From Favolaschia claudopus (taxonomy: Eukaryota; Basidiomycota; Agaricomycetes; Agaricales; Mycenaceae), in contig JAWWNJ010000039.1 of the NCBI GenBank assembly GCA_037176885.1, positions 1,302,001 through 1,366,000 of the forward strand: a DNA stretch of 64,000 nucleotides. Reading direction: 5' to 3'. The notes beneath the pieces are model-generated. The model was not told the DNA's origin, did not search any database, and was given only the letters and a program-made list of their open reading frames with translations. Positions within the stretch are counted from its first letter, which is position 1, and the number at the start of each line of letters is the position of its first letter. Shown piece after piece: positions 11,840 through 25,861 of the stretch. The position numbers and the translations under genes were made by a program.

Positions 11840-14800
11840 TCACCGTTCCATCAGCCTCAATACCCCCTGCGCCTTCGCCCGCTCTTTTTCCGTCACGCAG
11901 ACCCCGTCCAGCACTCGCACCCCGACACACCCTCGCATCACAAGCCCCCGGTACGCCATTCTTCCCACGTACACCGCGTCGGGAAGTCCCCGTCGGAACC
12001 GCGAGTCCAGCTCCGCCCACCGAGACGACGAGAGCTCGGGCTCCCCGCCCTCCTGTACTATCAGAGGCAGGTACCATCCCAGGGTGCATGGATTCATTCT
12101 AAAACAGAAGATCAGCGATCGTCCTCCTATCATCGACGGTGATCTCATGAAACAACACGAAAATCACACGACTCATGGAATAACGAAATGCAAATAAATT
12201 GCTCACCGAAAATCGAGTACCTCCGCCTCGACCAGGCCCCGTACGACTCGGATGATCTCCTTGGTGCCCTGGTTCAAGTAACAAATTAATCAACGAATGC
12301 AATGCAACCCTAGTGAACTGACCTTGAGGCGTGCCCCAACGACACTCAACTTTCGCAACCGTGCCAGACCCTCTAGTCCCCGCACATCCTCTAAAAAGTT
12401 GTAATTGAGATTCAGAGCCCGCAAATTAGGCGCCAAAGTCGCCAGCCCGACAGGAAGCGTTGTTAATCCGCAGTTTGCAAGCTCAAGGTACACCAAGTTA
12501 TAACACGCAGCCGTTAAAAAGTTGGCCGGAAGCGTATTCCCTGCCCAAACATGAGCCCCATGTCTAAGAGATCGCAGTCCAAACTCACCACTCAAATATA
12601 ACCTCTTCGCATCCCTCACATCCTGGAACTCCAACTTCAGCCCCACCTTCCCCGTCTGATTCCTCAAACTCAGATTCTCCAGCCGCCCCAACGGACTCCG
12701 GCTCTCCCTCCCCGCTGCGCGGCCCACCGTCTTTGCAACCCCACCCCCCGGCGCAACAGTCACCAACGCCTCCCCCTCCAACGCATTCCCATCCGCATAC
12801 AACGTCCTCAGCCCCGCAAAACAATACACATGCAACGTCCTCAGCCGATTCCCCGACACCCGTAGAATCCTCAGCCGCGGCATCGCACCCCCAGCCTCAA
12901 GCGACCCCAACGCATTATCATCTACCCCACCGTCAGCAATCTCTTCGGTTCCCCATTGCCACAGAACCACTCACCGACATTGAGCGCCACCAGCGCCTGC
13001 AGCCCCGACAGCCCACTGATCTTCTCCAACCGATTCCCACTCACATTCAACATCTCCAACCTCGTCCACCGGAACGCACCCAAATCAAGTGTGCGGATGG
13101 CGTTGCCCGCGAGCGAGAGCTTCACCAGCCCATCCATTCGCTCCAACCCCTCCGCGCTTTCCAGCATATTCCCGTCCGCACGCAGCTCCCGGAGATGTCG
13201 TAGACACGCGAGTTCTGTAAAGCATGAGTTCAATGAGTCATATGTGTATGTCGGAATGATTGGAGGCAAGACAGGACGCACGACGCAGAGAATCCACCTC
13301 ATTCCGGCTGATATCCAGATTCTCGAGGTTAAGCAGGTGGCTGTACGACGTCAATCCCGTCAACCTATTCGGAAACAAATCACCGTTAGCGAACTACGCA
13401 ATTAGAAGAGGCGCATAACATAGCGGAAATGTCAGACCGCGGCAGCCACAAAACCAACGATATCGTCGGGCCGACGCTTCAGTGGCTCGTATTACGCACG
13501 ACGGTCGGATGATGTGTTTTACAGCTCGATAGACAGAAAAACGACATCGGCGACTTTACCCACCTATTTGACGCGACAGAAAGTGTCCGCACGCCGCCCG
13601 GAATGCCACTGAGCCAAGACAATTCGTTCGAGTTTCTAATTAACAATGTCAGTCAACGAAAATCGCGCCTAGACATAAAAGGTCAACATACAAATTAAGC
13701 GCGTCCAGCGAAGGCAAGAACTCCTTCAACCTTGCCGCACTCTCCAACCGGCGATTTGATAAATCTACCGTGCTCAGACTGTCCCAGTGCGGTTCGAACG
13801 GCTCGACGTCGGTGAGCACCTCGACGATTCGATCATGTGCGACCCCGAACGAGCATTCTGTTAGGAAAGTGCCGTTCTTGCCATTGACCGACCGCGACGC
13901 GTTTGATCGCGAAAATACGCGTGGTGTCCGAGAGATGGACGCCTCAGCCGAGGAGGAAGGCGATGGCATGGACGAAGAGGCGCTGGCGCGCGCGCCAGAC
14001 CCCTTCGTAGGCGAATCTGAATCAGGCTCTATAAAAAATATTAGCAGAATCAATAGCCAACCAAGTGGTTCCGAACCTGAAGAATCACTCCTTGCCAACA
14101 TCTCCGCAATACGCTTCGACCGTACGGATGGTTCAACGCTGCTCAACCCCCGAATCGGGCCGTCGCGTTTACCGTCCGAAAAGCTCACAGAGCGTCTGTG
14201 CGTCCGTCGTGGAGTTTGGAAACGACTCCGACTCGGGTCTTTGAGTGCAGACGAAGGCGTGCTTTTCATAGCCGACACTGGTGTCGCTGCGACAGATTTT
14301 CTTGATGGACCAGCCACAGGGGTGTCTCTCGTCTTCATTGTCGATGTGGGGATTTTCTGCGCAGACGGTGGGGGTGTAGTCAACGTTCTGACGACGATGG
14401 GCGGTGGGGCGAACGCGTCCGTGAGCGACTCCGCGGTCAAGTCTTGCAAGTCTTGTGGTGTTGGCATCGCAGTCTCATTGCCGACGTCCTCCTCCTGCTC
14501 ATCCAGCTCCGACTCCGACTCCGAATCCCTTCGAGGCGGGTAGGTGTGCTCTAGCGCGCCCGTCACAACTGCGTCGTTTCCGGCCTCCGAGTCGGTCGTT
14601 TCCTCGTCAAACAAATCATCTGTGTCAACACCTGTCATCACAGCCACCACCCGCCCCGAGGCATCTGTCGAGAAACTCGTCAACTCCATCTCTTCCTCAT
14701 CCTCCGTCGCATCGCCGCGCTCTCTTTCCCTTTCCTGCGCTACATCATCATTACGGGAGAGCTGCCGCGAATCATCCCTCAAACTTTCGATGTCGCCAAA

Positions 14801-16660
14801 GGGATCTTCGCTCGGTTCCTCCTCCGCAATAGTATCTGGCGCACCAGGCTGCACACTCTTCACCCACTTCATCATCACTTTGTCGAATAGCATGTCCCCC
14901 ATGCGCTCGGGCAATGCGGGCACATCCTTGGGCGCGATCGTACGAAGCTGCGCTGGGCCTTGATGCTTCACGTACGACGGTACGCTGGCCACCGTCAATG
15001 TGGTGCCAGATGCAGTGCTGGAGGATACAAATCGGTTGAGGTCTTCGTTTGTGCCAGAGCGCATGGTTGCTGTGGGATGAGCGGGCGCGGGCGGGGCAAC
15101 CACAGAGCCAAGGAGGGCCGGATTTGCGATGATGGTGACGGGGACTTGCGGTATGAAAGCGGATACGGTGGGGCGCCTCCATCCTAGAGAAAGCTTCGAC
15201 ATATTACCTGCAAGCTCCCCGTCTGCCTCGGGCATGGCCTCCATACGCTGCGGCCGCCGAGGACTTGCTCGAGTCCTCACGGACGAGGTGGAAGACACTC
15301 GGCGATGATGGCGGAAGCTGTTTTCCTTATCATGCGTCTGCGAGTTGATCATGATTTTCGGAATATGCGCGAATGACATTTCGTCGTCGAGATGGGCGGT
15401 TACATGCGACATCTCGCTATCGCCAGAAAATATACGTTTGTTGCCCTTCATGTCGCTCTTGATCTGAGCCATTAGGGCTGCTGCCTGTTGTCGATATGTT
15501 GAGGAAGAATAAGGTGCGGAAGAGTCTGAATTTATGGTTCCCGAATCTGAAGAGGGATTGCTGTCCGCCTTCTTAGGTACATTGAGGAGAGATGAGCGTC
15601 GTAATTGTTCTTTCGGGAAGCGGGATATGAATAAGGCCCGCTAATCAGATTAAACAAAATACGCACCGTAAGCACTGTGAATTTCGTGTTTTGAAGCATT
15701 TCCGTCGTGGCCGTCCGCGCTGGCGACCGTAGATATTGTGGAGAAATCTCGAGCCAGTTTGATTTTTTCCATTAGCGATTGCGACTCGCCTACATACGCC
15801 TTGCCAAAAATCTTGGGACGCGCAATGGAAGCTTCGGCCCCAGCCCCTTCGCCGTAGTCGCTCGAGGGGCTCAGCTTGACCCGCTTGGTACTCCTTAGGT
15901 CCGAAAAACTAGCCTCGGAGACGGTGGAAAGTTTCCCTCCGGACCTCGTGGTTGTCCCTGAAGGCGAGTTAACCGCAATAGAGTCCGCCAGAGCCGATAG
16001 GTGGTCGCGCGTGAACGTGTCGTACTGGAATTGGAATAGTCGCAAACGCGGGTCGGTGGGTGGTGGGGCTGCTGCATTCGGTGCAAACTGTGGCGTGGGC
16101 GTACTCTGCGCCAGTGGATAGGGTTGTGTTGCAGCGGTGGGATCCAATGCCTGGCCTCCTTTCGGAGCGGCGAAAGTGAATTGGCAAGCCATGCTGGCTT
16201 TCCGCCCATGGAAGGACACCATATTCGGGATATCCGTTTCCACAATCTCGTCGCTGGGAGAATTCGGCTCAGACGCGGGTGCGGGGGGAACGGGCATGGA
16301 GGCCATTGGAGGTGTCGGTGGCTCGAACATGCGCTCGAGAGGTAAAGGGCTGAAAAAGTCCTTGATTATGCCCGTTCTGCCGCGGCCAGGGGTTTTGGGG
16401 AGTACAGGGAGGTTAGGCATGTCCTCCCGCACCAGGAAAGTTCCGACTGCGTGGAAAGACGTATGTTCGTTAGATTTCTCGGAGTCAAGGTCCAGGTCGC
16501 TATTGGTGTGGATATGGCTGGGTAGGGGTACTGTGAGTGAGATGGAGCGTGTGCCATAGGTCAAGTTGTTGGCGTCGTCGTCGCTGGGTTCTTCTTCGAT
16601 CCACTCTTCTTGCAGTTCTTCTGTCTGCCACGCCGGGCGTTGCGGAGAGGCCTCTGCCAT
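11840..16660 (-). CDS. Cdc11/Nud1-type leucine-rich-repeat scaffold (SIN/MEN)
   Basis: A spindle-pole-body scaffold of the septation initiation / mitotic exit network, known in fission and budding yeast as Cdc11 and Nud1. Ten exons sum to 1377 codons. The N-terminal half is disordered and acidic, starting MAEASPQRPAWQTEELQEEW. It contains the motif ARPKIFGKAYVG and, mid-protein, LFDKVMMKWVKS, a block found in this family. The C-terminal third holds leucine-rich repeats of about 22 residues (for example LENLDISRNEVDSL, LEMLNVSGNRLEKI, LRILRVSGNRLRTL). It ends with the capping block EIIRVVRGLVEAEVLDFR and MNPCTLGWYLPL. Introns are 48-67 nt except two of 108 and 199 nt. An upstream in-frame ATG at 16846 is possible, but the one at 16660 begins the conserved part. 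The gene is intact. Confidence 0.88.
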
Positions 16661-19600
16661 CGTCTGGCACGATGAGGGCCGTAGTGTAGGTTGTGGGGGT
16701 GCGGTAGTTGGCAACTTCGGAGCGTGTTGATCGAGGTTGATGCCAGGTCGCGTGACCGTCGCCCCTGTGGCGGTACCTTCCCGTTGTCTCTGTTTGTCGG
16801 CTCCTTCTCGAACTTGAAGTTCCCATCCCTTTGACGGTCTCAACATTCTTCACATTCAACCACGACTCTGAAAACGAAGGCGAGGGCTGTTTCTGGCCCA
16901 ACGCTCTTGACTACTCTCTAGGTAGAGAAATTGAGGCTTTTCGACTTGTGACTATTCCTCTGAACTTGGCGACAATTGAAAACTCGCAATTTCAACTCTA
17001 GATCTGTTGTCACCGACTCGCGATGACCCTCCAGCTCTGTTCCCCCGTTGAGAGGCAGGAATTGAACCCCTCCTCGCCTTTTTTGTGCCATCTGATCTCC
17101 CGTTCCTCGCGTTCCAGCCGGTTCAGTATCACTTGCCCGCTGGGCTCAGCTCCATCTCCCGTCGATGCCGCCATACCTTACCCAGACTTGTTATTTCACG
17201 GCTCCGGATTCTTTTCAAGCAACTCTTTTTCTGGACTCAGCTTGTCTCAGTCGATTTTCTGATAATCATCTTCACTGCCTCAGGCGGGCTACTTTCTCGC
17301 TCTCTCTCTCTTGTATCTGCCATCTCGCCTTCTTCAATTGTTGATTGGGGTCCAGCAGCTGCACGGAGAACAGGCTATATATACTTCTGACCATTAAAGG
17401 CTAAAGGTGATGTGCTTCTTCAGATGATCAACTTGAGCATTCCCAAATGCACCTCCTTTGCGCACCTTCTCTTGTGATAATCTGGCCACAATGGCTCACC
17501 GAGAGGCCAGAACAACGGTGCGATATGCATCGAGCTCAAACCTGAACCTGGAACTTCGTTTCGTCAGTCCCCGCTGGGTTCCCTCCAATTATACGTGTGA
17601 AATCTGAACGAGTCTCCTCATGAATGTACCTTGCTTGGCTCTTGGATGTGGATCCGTTTTACTCTCGGGTTCTTCTGCGCGTTTGTCCGAAGAATGTCCT
17701 CAGGTACCCTCTCACTCGGGCCATCGGCCAAGGCTTCGGCGTAATGCATTGCAACATCATACTAGATTGGTCATCCACGCAGATGCACACTCTCCGGTCT
17801 GTTTGTTACACCGGCTCACTGGATCACTGACGAATCCTTGTCCTCAATTCTTACTGATGCGTCGCGCGGTGGTTCGTCGAATTAGCTACTCGAATCAGTG
17901 TGCATCCCTTCACTTTGACCTTCTTCTTCCTCCGGGTCCTGTGTGGTGCCCTGAGGTTTGACCCGAAGCTCCTCCATCAAGAACAGTTGCGCAAGAGTTT
18001 TCCAGGATCCAGGAACCTCTACGTTCTAGTCTGAGCTAGAGGATTCCAATTTCCGTGCTGACCGGAGCCGGCGGTTCCTGCTCAGCGACGGCTCGGTCGT
18101 GTCGGCAGTACTGTGAGTAAGTAGTTGGTCTGCATTCTTCGTGGCTCGGGCTTCCCGGCTGAATCTTTACTGCACCAGGTCTCAAAGCTGAGCTTCTGAA
18201 TCGTTCTTCGGTTCAAATGGGACTGAACCCAATAAAGATATCTTCCTGTGCTACGGCGCTTGGTGAAATCGAGTAGTTCCAGCTCCTCCCATCTTTTCGC
18301 CCGCCCTTGCTCCCGCCCATGGCACATCATTGGTGTGGATCGACAGGCAAGAGAAAGGTTGTATTTTTAGAGTGCGATATTCTGCCAAATCTGAAGGGAC
18401 GAGCCAACAGCTGTCTTGCATTCCCCAAGACGAGTTCACGTACAACAAACTGAACCATTATTATCTATGCGGGAGTCCATGTACGGTGCTGGGCGCGTTT
18501 AAACTTGTCGACGTTGCGAACTACACCGTACATGCGGAGGTGCAAGATATGTCTGTCATTCTCGTCATATTCATGATCGCCATGAACGGCCGTCTTCTGT
18601 TCTTGCTCGAATATTGCTTTGGAGGTGAGCCGCTATCTTTGCCCCAGCTCCGCGGACTGACAATCACCAGTTTGACCGCTGGAGGATCAAGAGGCCAGCA
18701 ACCAGCATATGGATGTGTAGATCCCAGTTGTTTGACACCGGCGGAAAGGTCCGTCATATTATGGGCTGTGCTCTGCCGCGATGTTCAAGAATCGGAATCG
18801 CAGTGGTAAAGGCTAAATCCATTTCTACGTCTCTGTCAAGTTCTTCCTGATTGACTGTTTGTATCCAAACTCAATCCCTGTTGCAGGATCCGGACTGCTC
18901 GGCACGCCCGAAGCAGCACTGCTTTCACGCAGCTGCAGCTTCGCCTTCTTGTAAATCTGGCGTCTAATGGTGTTCTCCTACCCCACACTGAGGTTCTCTG
19001 CCTTCTGCGACGCTAATATTTGCCCAAGTCTCCAGCGCATCACAAGATAATCAGTCCCCAATTCAACGCTTGTTCGTGACTTAGGGAATCACTCCTCAGC
19101 ATATGGGCAATCTCCTTAATGAAGCAACCTCGATCACTATCTATCCACTTTCCTGAAACGAACCAACCCCGAAGACCAACGAGGCTTCCCTTTCGTTTTG
19201 TCACTATCAGTGAAGTGGGGCGGAGACCGGAGGAGACTATACTTCGAAATACGGATTTATGTAAAGGGAGTAAGTATACCTCTGGATCCATCGCTTGAAC
19301 ATTGGCATTTTGGGTTTCTCTGATTAATTCAAGGTTTTGTATACCGAGTCCTCATGCAAGGCGTCAAAGAGATGCCAACGGCATTATCTTTCTCGGCTTC
19401 ATCACCTCGTTTTGAGCGTCTGTGAGCTAACGAAGATCACTGGCAGATCCATATTATTGCACAATGATCAACAAGTGCGTAGTATTTCCCGCACATAAGT
19501 ACTGCCGGCGGCGCGATGGTTTCCCCTCCGAGGCCATAAATCATCATCGCATCACAGGCTGCTGCGAACATCCTCCCATTTTCGCGACTTGACAAGATAC

Positions 19601-22600
19601 GTATTCCTCACTTCTCAGAGTTCGTTTCGTGATCTATTTCTGGCTCCGCTGGTTCAGTTCCTCTCTCCCCATCCGCCCAGCTCGGACGGGCCTTGGTACC
19701 TACTTTTCATTAAGAAACTTGATCCGGGGCAGATCGAGGATTGTCTCCGAAAGTCATCTGAGCGTTCTGTCCTACTTCATTCAAGTTTCAGCTCAATCCA
19801 AGGGCACAACAATACTAGCTGGCTTCAACTGAACTCGTCAGGTACACTTTTTCGCTATTCGCCTCCTTCAACTAACTGGACTAGATACGTAGATAATCAC
19901 CATTCTCGCTTAGATGGGGTTCAAGGAACAGGTACTCAGAATCTCGTGCTTCGCGGAGAGATGATTATCACTACGCGAGCTTTCTCTCTCTTTCGCCTTG
20001 CCTCGCTAAGCGCCGGACAGTGGTGTAAGATATATCATTTCTCCTCTACTTTATTGCTTTGGACGGCCGCAAGAGGTCTATATTCACTTGTTTTCCGAGG
20101 ACACCAAAGCCGCTGCAACATTCATCCAGGCGAACAGGAACTTAGCACAATTTATACATCCACCACCGACTATTGTCGGCGACCTCCCTTTCTGCGTGGG
20201 CCAAACCCCAAGCCACTACGGGAACTCGGACCGCCATCTGAAACTCGAATTCCACCCCCTGAGGTGCGATGATTATTAAAAATGGCAGCTCAAGCACAAG
20301 AATATTTAATCTATCATTTCTTTTCTGGAGTTTGCCAGTCGGTATCTCGCGGCGGGGACGTAGCATCGCGTCCGCCGACTCCCACCAGTGCAAACTTGCG
20401 CATCCCCCCCCCTCCGAGGCGCCGCCACCAGTTCCCAGAATCTGCGCGCTTTAATGAGCTAACTGATGAACCGCCGCGAGAGAAACTAGGCGAATTCAGG
20501 TAAGCATAAACAGAGTCAAAAATGGTAATGTGTTGCGCTGCTAGACTGATATCTTCAAGCGCTCAATTACATTTATCAGCATTAACTGCTAGGGTGCTGC
20601 TACTAGTACGCGCCCGAACCTTGTTGTACTCCTGGCAAGGTGGATTAAATCCTCTATCAATTAAACCCCACTGGTCCTTGGCAACGAAATGAACTCATGA
20701 ACGCGTTTCGCATTTGGGGTCGTGATCGTTCGTTCAACTTGTGAGTTCCTTACCCTCCGCCCCAGCGCGCTGCTTAATAATCTACTGCTAAACTGGTGCT
20801 GGTGGGAACGTTGGGCCCCGAGTGGCACACAGTATTGATTATCGGCATAGCAAGGCGGCGGCTTGCTCGGCTCCAGCAGCACTGCCGGTATGTATCATAT
20901 TTACTGGCAAGTGAAAACGCGCTGATAGTTGGTCGAACTCAGGTGCAAGTCGTACGTCAAGCGCTCAGTCCAAATCCGCGTGCTTCAAAAATGATGCTCG
21001 CTCTTTATCTCCTGCACATTCACTGCCTTGAAGGGATGTCGGTGCGCGCTGCCCAACTTCAAGGAACGCCCAAAGCCGTTTGTATTCCTACCAGCTTCAT
21101 CGTTTCGTTCAAAATAGGTGAACGGAGATCACCCATAAACCCACCGCCAACTTTTGAATTCAGAAACCTGACTGACTAACAACTTTCTCGGAATCAAATG
21201 ATGCTTGCTCACTGCTGTTGCAGTTTCCCTAAACCAAACGCAGCTCCAAGGAGTGGCAGGACCGTCTTATGCGCACTGGACAGCCGGCAGCCACGGCCAT
21301 AGCTGCGGCTCAGGGGCCTAATGTACTGTGTTGGAGCCGCGAGGCTCTTGCCACTTCATACATCAGCTGGTGGCTGCTATGCGAATATGAAGATCCACGC
21401 TCCAAATTCATTTTCAGTCGCCTATGCCGTTCAACTTGAAGTTGATTTTTTTTTCGATGTCGCCCTGAATCGCCGGTCGCTCTCACGTATTGGCTCTGAG
21501 GAATCCTAGCGCTGATATTTGACTGGAATACAAGGGACAAGGAACACCGTGCAGGGAACTTGATGCTGTGGGCCACCGTCCGGATCGGAATTTAATGATG
21601 CAGATTCGAAGTAACTCACGATTCGAAAATTTGTTCTCGTTGCCTGCGCTACCTCACCTGTGCGTGGTTCTGTTCCATTCCACTCTGGCAAAATATCGTC
21701 TGTCTAAAACATTTTGAACTCCGACAGGGAGATCACCGACTGACTTGAATGTTCCCACCGAACACGTCTCTGCGTCCAGTCTGGAGTCATTATATTTGAA
21801 TTTTGCAGGCCCTTATTGTGGGAGCTTCTCGAATGGAGCTCCTGGATGTATACTCATTCTGATATCAACGGGTGGGAGATCACCCTTGAAGATATCAAGT
21901 CTCAGAATAAGTCTTGGATGTGAAGTTCACTAACGACTAGCCAACGGTCTCACCACCTGCAACCGTTGTTCCAAGAAACAAACTTTATATCAAGTCAAGG
22001 AAGCGTGCTATATAATATTGAAACAAGTTTCTCGACACCAAGACCTCGATAGGTGTCCACCACGTTGGTTTCATCAAGTCTTATATTCCAATGTTCTGCT
22101 CAGCGTGACGCTTGCATGGGATCCACCCACCCACACGGCCTCTCCTGAGCTCAAAATATATTGACTCAACGAGGCTCTACATCACTTCGCTCAATATTCG
22201 AAGACGGACTTCCTGAGTGTGGAAAATGATCAAATTCCTGTTCGAACATCACATTATTATTGCTAGACGGTTCCATCAGTTGCACCTATGTACCCTAGCT
22301 GCATCCCTGGCAACTCAAATTAGTTTAGGCTCACTCTGCAACCCGGAATGGGGCACAATGGGTTTCTATGCGCCGTCGTTTCGGAGAGCCATTGTTCGAA
22401 TTTGCTACTTCCGATCGCAACTCGGGTTATTTTTTCAGGTTTGAATATTCAGAACCGGAAGAAAATGCATCCGACCGGTCGGCTTTGGAAATCGATGTTA
22501 TCTTCCATCCTTGAGTGTCTCTTTTGGCACCTCTTCGAAAATTCAACCGCACAAATGTCTCGCACCCGAGGCAGGCGGAAGTAGTGATTGACCCATTGGG

Positions 22601-23138
22601 AAAACACCGACCTGCCAATTGCAATTAATCAAACGCGTCGCGGGGTCGCCGTGCAGCTACGCCATTGTTCTTCGTCAGTCGAAGTTCTTCTGCCAAATTC
22701 CCGGCGATCATAATGATTCACGGAAAAGAAAATTTAAACGTGCATGAGTTTATTACGCTTTTTTTGAAGAGCGGCGACGTTGGGATCTTGGCGCGTCCGA
22801 ACACCGTCTGACTCGGAGACGGTGCCGCCGCCAAATGCACAAGCCGCGAGGCGACGGCGTTTCCCAGGTGCATTATGTAGAAGCAGAAGGTCTGTCATCG
22901 GGAAAAGCCGGGCAATTTTTTTTCTCTTTTGAACGTGAGAAATGGTGGGAAAAAAATGACTTGGGATTGAATCACAACGATGTGAGTGGGAACGAACAGA
23001 GTGAGTCGTTGGATGCCAGCGAATAATCTTTTGGTGCGATCTTCAGACGGAGGCAAATGGGCGATCAGATTCACATTGAGCGGCGGAAGCAAAGAGACGC
23101 CGCGGCATTTGACAGCAGCGTGCCGAATAGGTAATTAC
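16661..23138. other. Gene-poor region of about 6.5 kb
   Basis: No gene could be supported on either strand. The longest open frame (19589-20272, +, 227 codons) begins at TTG and has no motifs. Others are short and overlap in several frames. The base composition is near-even with many stops. It could hold a long 5' UTR, a non-coding RNA or decayed repeats. I saw no terminal repeats, transposase or integrase motifs, or tandem arrays here. Confidence 0.5.
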
Positions 23139-23145
23139 TATAAAT
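23139..23145 (+). promoter_or_regulatory. TATA box candidate of the Ser-rich gene
   Basis: TATAAAT sits about 380 bp before the ATG at 23526. If used, it gives a leader of roughly 350 nt rich in pyrimidines. There is no other clear gene that it could serve. Confidence 0.3.
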
Positions 23146-23525
23146 GGACCTGGATCAGCTACCATCTCTTTCGTTCTTTACTCTCTTCTCCTCCACACGC
23201 AGGCCAGTATACACGTCCCTGCTGCGCGTAGAGTCCCTTACTTTTGCTCTTGCAAAGTAGTTCTGCGGTTTAGATCCTCAGTCTCTATCCCGAATCCGGA
23301 GTGGCGTTCCAGGCGCTACGAAGACCGCAACAGAGTGTGACCCGTGCCAGCGTTTCACAGCCTCTTTTCCGCGTGTAGTCCACTGTTAAAGGTCTTCGAG
23401 CAGCCTTTTCAAGTCCAGTCGCCCTCCAAAAGTGCAATCTTACTGTTGCACACCCAGCTTACTGGTTTGTCGTATCGTTTCTTCAGACGGTTTCGAGTCT
23501 TGAGCATCTCACAACTCTAGCATCC

Positions 23526-24846
23526 ATGGATCAGGTTCCCAGCTCTGCGGACTATCACCACAATCGCCCAAACTACTCCTCCACCACCGCTTCCTCTTCG
23601 GATGTCGATTCTTTCTTCTTCCATCCTCCAAAGTCATCGTCACCCATCAAAATCCCCGGACGCGACAGTAACAATAATTACAATAATATTAATGGTTTCG
23701 AGTCTGTCGCCGACGAGCGCACCACCTCTCCCGACCTCATCTTTGAAATGGAACCATTTTCTCCCTTGGATTTCTCTTCAACGTCCCACGTACCAGGACT
23801 AACCTCACGACGACGTGACTACTCCGACGGTCCATCGGCCTCCCCACGCAACAACGAACGACACCTACTCTATGCCTTCCCCGTTCTGCACCGCTCTAAT
23901 AACGCCGCTGATACAAATGGTGCTGGTTCGACGACACCCAAAATGCCTGTGGCCACAGCCGTCCCAGTGAGCGCGCTTGCCCTATCGTTACCTCTCCCGC
24001 CCATCAGTCATAACTGGGCGTTCGCGAAGTCGGCCTCGCATCGGCGCCACCATAGTACCTCCCCGACGACAGCGACAGACCCCACTCATGCCATTCGCGC
24101 CGTCCCTGTTCACAAAATCACCGGCTTCGAGCCGGAAGGCTGCTCCGTTGACGAAGGTGGCGGGGGAGGGACTCCTTCTGCAGCAAGCTCTCGGCCCCTT
24201 CTTTCTCCCCCTTCTCCATCCTCCACTATCGGGAACTTCTCCTCCAACGCCTCCTCCTCCCGCCCTCTCTCCCCTCTATCGCTTGGCATTACCGACTCTC
24301 AGCCAGTTCCAATCTCGACGGCACAGCGTCAGCGGCCCGCGCGTCCGGCGCGTCGTCCCGGGTGGCACAGGTCGGACAGCAGCTTCTACGACAGGGAGAG
24401 TCGCGGTGACGCTGCGACCGAAGGGACGTCCGAGTTTACTCAGTACCTTTTCCGCCAGATCGAGAGCAAGAAGCCGATGCAGCATGTGCCTGCGGCTCTT
24501 TCAATCCAGTCGCAGGCGGCCATGGTCTTTCATCAGTATTCTCATTCTCATTCTCATTCTCATTCTCACTCCCACTCCGGTGAGCCTCACGCGATGTCGG
24601 GGCTGGGGCTGGGCGGCATGGTTCCCGTGCGGTAGACTGTGACAGTGGAGCAGAACTCAAGGAGAGAGGCTTGCGGCCTGGAGCCATGTTCTTCGAAATG
24701 AGGTACGCCATTTATTATATTGAAATTCTCGATCGGTCTCGAACGCTGACTCCTTCGTCGTCAGATGCGCTGGCACTCGTGTCTCGTCTCGCTTTATTTC
24801 TTTTGCATCATCATCAACGTCCAGACTGGCATCGCACTCACATTGA
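23526..24846 (+). CDS. Ser/Pro-rich low-complexity protein, function unknown
   Basis: I do not recognise a family. The first exon (23526-24579) encodes about 351 residues rich in Ser, Pro, Thr and Asn. It has an Asn run near residue 52, a Gly run near 214 and a (Ser-His)n tract near its end. Read without splicing, the frame stops at 24635. A better reading has two introns with good signals: 24580-24635 (GTGAGC to GGTAG, 56 nt) and 24703-24764 (GTACGC to GTCAG, 62 nt, with a CTGAC branch-like site). Both fit in phase and give 401 codons with LKERGLRPGAMFFEM in the second exon. No signal peptide or membrane helix is visible. It is probably a disordered nuclear or regulatory protein, but this is inference. 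Confidence 0.6.
24539..24578 (+). repeat. CTCATT microsatellite coding for Ser-His repeats
   Basis: About six copies of a CTCATT-type hexamer, the last ones drifting to CTCACT and CCCACT, lie inside the Ser-rich gene and encode alternating Ser-His. Frame is preserved by the 6-bp unit, so copy number can vary without breaking the gene. Confidence 0.85.
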
Positions 24847-25861
24847 CTCGGGCATATATTATCTACATCGACGCCTGGCAGACACGAAGAACGAAACAAC
24901 AAAAGGATCGGAACGCGGACGAGGGCTGTTGCTGTTAGGATACCCACCGTCACCGCGCTGCGTCCCAAAGCCCCTCACCGGCAATTCGATCAAGCTCCCA
25001 TTCCACGCACCCTCTTCGTGTCTTTCATCGCCTATCATCGTTTCTTTCTTCTTTCTTCTTTTTCCTTCATCTCAGCATATCACGATCAATCAATCCAATC
25101 CATAGTACATACACAACCAACGCACGCATCATCCACCCCTCCTCATCATCATCCTTTTCTTCACTGGCATACTGTAGCATCGCATCGCATTCATCCACTC
25201 ACATAGCACATAGACCCAATCAATCACGCACGCATCTTCTCATTTTCTTCTTCTCCTTCTTTCCTGCGCATAGCTTGCATTCCATCCATCCACCCCTTCA
25301 TTCTCCTCCCCCCACCACCAGCATACAAGCACCTCGGCACTAGACCGCACGATATTCGCATATTACGCATTACCCTTGACATTGGCATCGAGACGTCGAA
25401 ACAGTCTTACTTAGATAGAAATCCAGCAGTAGAAGAACCTATAGCATTGCATCGAACAACAAACGTAGTCGTAGAAGTAGTAGAAACCGTGTATGTATTG
25501 TACCAATTGAACTTGTGTACTTTTAATTTTGAAGGGTTTGAAATCTTCCAACTCCGCCCCAGGACCAAGGTTCAGGATCATCTAAACCTTTGGAGTTCCA
25601 TTCCGTCCAAAGAAAACTTTCTTGTGATAGTACACGGCGCTATACACTTGATAATAAAGATAAGAGAATGAGCGAAATATGTACAGCGAACCAGCAAGCA
25701 CGCGAATTTGGCGGATGACTCCAGAATCATCATCACTGCGAATAATAAACCCAGCCCAGACACACAAACGTATATCCTACACGGAAGGCCTAGCTTCCCT
25801 TTCTCTTTCCCATCCCCATTCCCATTGCCTTTGTTTATTCTGACATTCAAACCGCCCGCAT
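24847..25861. other. Intergenic, convergent 3' ends
   Basis: About 1 kb of pyrimidine-rich sequence (24.98-25.35 kb contains many CTTCTT and CATCC runs) between two convergent genes. No coding region is supported. It probably holds the 3' UTRs of both. Confidence 0.45.

Noticed and set aside
17045..17065. tRNA B-box-like GGTTCAATTCC on the minus strand
   Set aside because: The flanking bases do not form a T-stem, and no A-box or acceptor stem could be built around it.
19589..20272. Longest open frame (227 codons) in the gene-poor region
   Set aside because: It begins with TTG rather than ATG, overlaps other frames, has no family motif and no codon bias visible by eye. Length alone is not enough in sequence of this composition.
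24657..24968. Minus-strand Cys/Asp-rich frame opposite the end of the Ser-rich gene
   Set aside because: It overlaps the likely spliced 3' exons of the plus-strand gene and has no motif. Treated as a shadow.
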